From: Ekhidna sp.
GTDB taxonomy: Bacteria > Bacteroidota > Bacteroidia > Cytophagales > Cyclobacteriaceae
DNA: 16,784 nt
Assembly (NCBI GenBank): GCA_028821635.1
Contig: JAPPDO010000228.1
Coordinates: 1-16,784, forward strand
Reading direction: 5' to 3'
A program made the translations under genes and the position numbers. Under the pieces are notes generated by a model that saw only the letters and a program-made list of their open reading frames with translations, made no database searches and had not been told where the DNA came from. Position 1 is the first letter of the stretch. Every line of letters starts with the position of its first letter. Positions 14,853-16,784 of the stretch are shown here, piece by piece.

Positions 14853-16784
14853 ATGAAAAAATATCTAATCCTTTTATTAAACGTACTTTTATCGCTCTAC
14901 AGTGCTGCACAAACTGTCAAAGGAACTGTTGCTGACACGCAGCATCAACCCCTTATCGGAGCTGCCATACTTGAAATGGGAACACAAAACGGGACTACTA
15001 CAGACCCGTCAGGTCATTTCACGCTCCAGTTAGAAAGTCAGCGACCAAAGCTCATCATTTCCTATTCCGGCTTTGTTTCAGATACGTTGAAAACAAACTT
15101 AAACGAGAGAATGTATGTCATGCTGAAAGAGAATACGTCAGAACTCAGCGAAGTAATAGTTCAGGCAAGCAGCACATTTCTTGATAACCTTGAATCCAAG
15201 CACGTGGAAGTCATTACTGAAGCTGAATTAACCAAGGCTGCTTGCTGTAACCTGTCCGAAAGTTTTGAAACCAACGCCTCCGTTGATGTTTCATTTACTG
15301 ATGCGGTCAGCGGTGCGAAAACCATCCGAATGCTGGGACTGGACGGCAGTTATGTTCAGATCAACCGTGAGAATATCCCCAATATACGTGGGCTTACCGG
15401 AAGATATGGGCTGTCCTTCATCCCCGGCACATGGATTCAATCCATTGATGTGGGGAAAGGTGCGGGCACTATTGTCAATGGCTTTGAGTCAATGACCGGA
15501 CAAATTAACGTAGAATTGAAAAAACCGGAAGCCAGTGAAAAACTTTATCTAAATACCTATGTAAACTCATTTGGAAGAATGGAAGGCAATGTAAACTATG
15601 CAGGAAGGCTAAGTGACAAGTGGTATGGAGGGCTTTTATTACATGCTAACTATTTCAATACTGAACTGGATCAGAATAATGACGGATTCCTTGACTTACC
15701 CAAAAGCCGACAGATTAATGTCATGAATAGGTATCGATACATGGGTGATAAAGTAAGATCTCAAATAGGTTTTACGATCATGAGAGATGAGAAAGCCGGC
15801 GGCCAGTTAGGTTTTGGTTTTGGCGATAATTTTAGGAGTAATTCAAAATATGGCTTCATCAATAATACGATAAGAATGGAGGTCTTTGGAAAAACAGGCC
15901 TATTATTTCCTGAAAAACCGTACAAAGGCTGGGGCTTTATTTACTCTGCTGCCCATCTGGACATTGACGGAGGTTTTGGGAGAAATAATTATCAGGGACA
16001 GGAAACCACACTGTATGGTAACATGATCTTTCAGAACATTATTGGAAGTTCAACGCATCAATATAAAACCGGAGCCAGCATTCTGTATGATTATTTTGAT
16101 GAGGTCTATGCGGACTCAACTTTTACACGGCGAGAAGTGGTCCCGGGCCTCTACTTTGAATATACCTACACGACCCCCGGCAACAGATTCACGCTGTTAG
16201 CAGGTGCAAGAACAGACTTTCACAACCTCTATGAGACTTACTTCACTCCCCGTCTTCATACCCGACTTCAGCTTTCTGAGAATACCACCATTAGAGGTGC
16301 TATCGGTCGGGGGTATCGTGCACCCAATATTATCGTAGAAAACAGCAATGCTTTGGTTTCCTCCCGACAGTTTATCATTGAGGAGACTCCGGAACCTGAA
16401 GTATCCTGGAATATGGGCGGGAGCCTGGTGACAGTCGTTAATCTAAAGAATAAACCGATAAACCTCATCGTAGATTACTTCTACACTACACTTGAAAATC
16501 AGCTGATCTATGATATGGATCAGAGTTCCAGCCAACTGAGTATTTATAATCTGAACGGGGAGTCTTATGCCCACAGCTTTCAATTAGAAGCCAATTATCA
16601 GGTGTCCGATCGTTTGAAACTAAAAAGTGCCTACAAATTTTATGATGTGCGGGCAACGATTAATGGTAAGTTAAGACAAGTCCCTTTTAATGCCAGAAAT
16701 CGTCTATTCCTAAATACTTCTTACAGCACGAGATATGACAAATGGGAAATAGATTATACGCTCAACTGGTTCGGGAAAAAGAGA
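14853..16784 (+). CDS. TonB-dependent outer-membrane receptor (partial, 3' end outside window)
   Basis: The frame is open for 644 codons to the window edge. Residues 1-19 (MKKYLILLLNVLLSLYSAAQ) form a signal peptide. About 20-92 is the carboxypeptidase-regulatory-like domain (VKGTVADTQHQPLIGAAIL, then DPSGHFTL). About 95-215 is the plug, with SELSEVIVQASS and IQSIDVGKGAGTIVNGFESM ahead of GQINVEL. The rest is outer-membrane barrel strands with many aromatic-ended beta segments. The plug carries an adjacent Cys131-Cys132 pair in TKAACCNLSESFETNASVDV, followed by SFTDAVSGAKTIRMLGLDG. From memory this is a distinct Bacteroidota receptor group often near heavy-metal-associated (HMA) domain genes, so copper or another metal complex is a possible ligand; the ligand is not determined. 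No SusD partner can be seen in the window. Confidence 0.9.
   Translation, partial: MKKYLILLLNVLLSLYSAAQTVKGTVADTQHQPLIGAAILEMGTQNGTTTDPSGHFTLQLESQRPKLIISYSGFVSDTLKTNLNERMYVMLKENTSELSEVIVQASSTFLDNLESKHVEVITEAELTKAACCNLSESFETNASVDVSFTDAVSGAKTIRMLGLDGSYVQINRENIPNIRGLTGRYGLSFIPGTWIQSIDVGKGAGTIVNGFESMTGQINVELKKPEASEKLYLNTYVNSFGRMEGNVNYAGRLSDKWYGGLLLHANYFNTELDQNNDGFLDLPKSRQINVMNRYRYMGDKVRSQIGFTIMRDEKAGGQLGFGFGDNFRSNSKYGFINNTIRMEVFGKTGLLFPEKPYKGWGFIYSAAHLDIDGGFGRNNYQGQETTLYGNMIFQNIIGSSTHQYKTGASILYDYFDEVYADSTFTRREVVPGLYFEYTYTTPGNRFTLLAGARTDFHNLYETYFTPRLHTRLQLSENTTIRGAIGRGYRAPNIIVENSNALVSSRQFIIEETPEPEVSWNMGGSLVTVVNLKNKPINLIVDYFYTTLENQLIYDMDQSSSQLSIYNLNGESYAHSFQLEANYQVSDRLKLKSAYKFYDVRATINGKLRQVPFNARNRLFLNTSYSTRYDKWEIDYTLNWFGKKR

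Noticed and set aside
15265..15495. 76-codon plus-strand open frame inside the TonB receptor
   Set aside because: It is an out-of-frame shadow of the receptor reading frame, which is open over the whole stretch and has clear domain motifs.
1..16784. CRISPR arrays, tRNA or rRNA genes, insertion-sequence transposases
   Set aside because: No regularly spaced direct repeats, no cloverleaf-like or rRNA stretches noticed, and no transposase motifs in any open frame.

Overview
The window reads as a chromosomal segment of a Bacteroidota bacterium, most likely of the Cytophagales type. The reasons are a gliding-motility lipoprotein (GldH), a GWxTD-domain protein, a RicT/PSP1 protein with a Cys-rich N-terminus, a TonB-dependent receptor with an N-terminal carboxypeptidase-regulatory-like domain, and promoter -7 boxes of the Bacteroidota TAnnTTTG form. 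Assignment is from recognised sequence motifs only; no search was run.

Region 1 (1-9258) is a compact housekeeping block. On the minus strand, recQ, purD, ricT and gldH run in one direction, with ricT and gldH sharing one base at a TAATG junction. A mannose-1-phosphate guanylyltransferase gene on the plus strand diverges from recQ and converges on rlmB with an 8-base overlap. rlmB overlaps the end of a gene for a secreted GWxTD protein by 11 bases, and that gene diverges from a class I methyltransferase gene.

Region 2 (9259-12033) is an AT-rich accessory patch full of damaged genes. It starts with a short relic of a ClpC-type AAA+ chaperone, in which an in-frame TAG replaces a conserved Gln. 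Next comes the broken 3' part of an unidentified minus-strand gene with a nonsense codon and a homopolymer frameshift. The patch ends with a DUF262-DUF1524 (GmrSD-type, type IV restriction-like) gene split by one missing T in a 7-T run just before its DGQQR motif. It looks like a decaying defence island, or one with homopolymer-length errors or switching.

Region 3 (12138-13299) is a two-gene operon: an FMN nitroreductase that keeps the Glu-Tyr-Lys substrate triad of iodotyrosine deiodinase, followed by a DUF4396 membrane protein joined to it by an ATGAGTAA overlap.

Region 4 (13300-14852) is about 1.5 kb with no intact large gene. It holds two coding-like relics, two long inverted repeats and a nested hairpin. 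It also holds a minus-strand mini-cassette: a frameshifted 87-codon glycine-zipper peptide gene preceded by a TAnnTTTG box, and 4 bases later a 59-residue two-helix membrane protein. The pair has the shape of a bacteriocin/immunity cassette and is the most promising undescribed item here.

Region 5 (14853-16784) is the first 644 codons of a TonB-dependent receptor, open at the window edge, with an unusual adjacent Cys-Cys pair in its plug domain.
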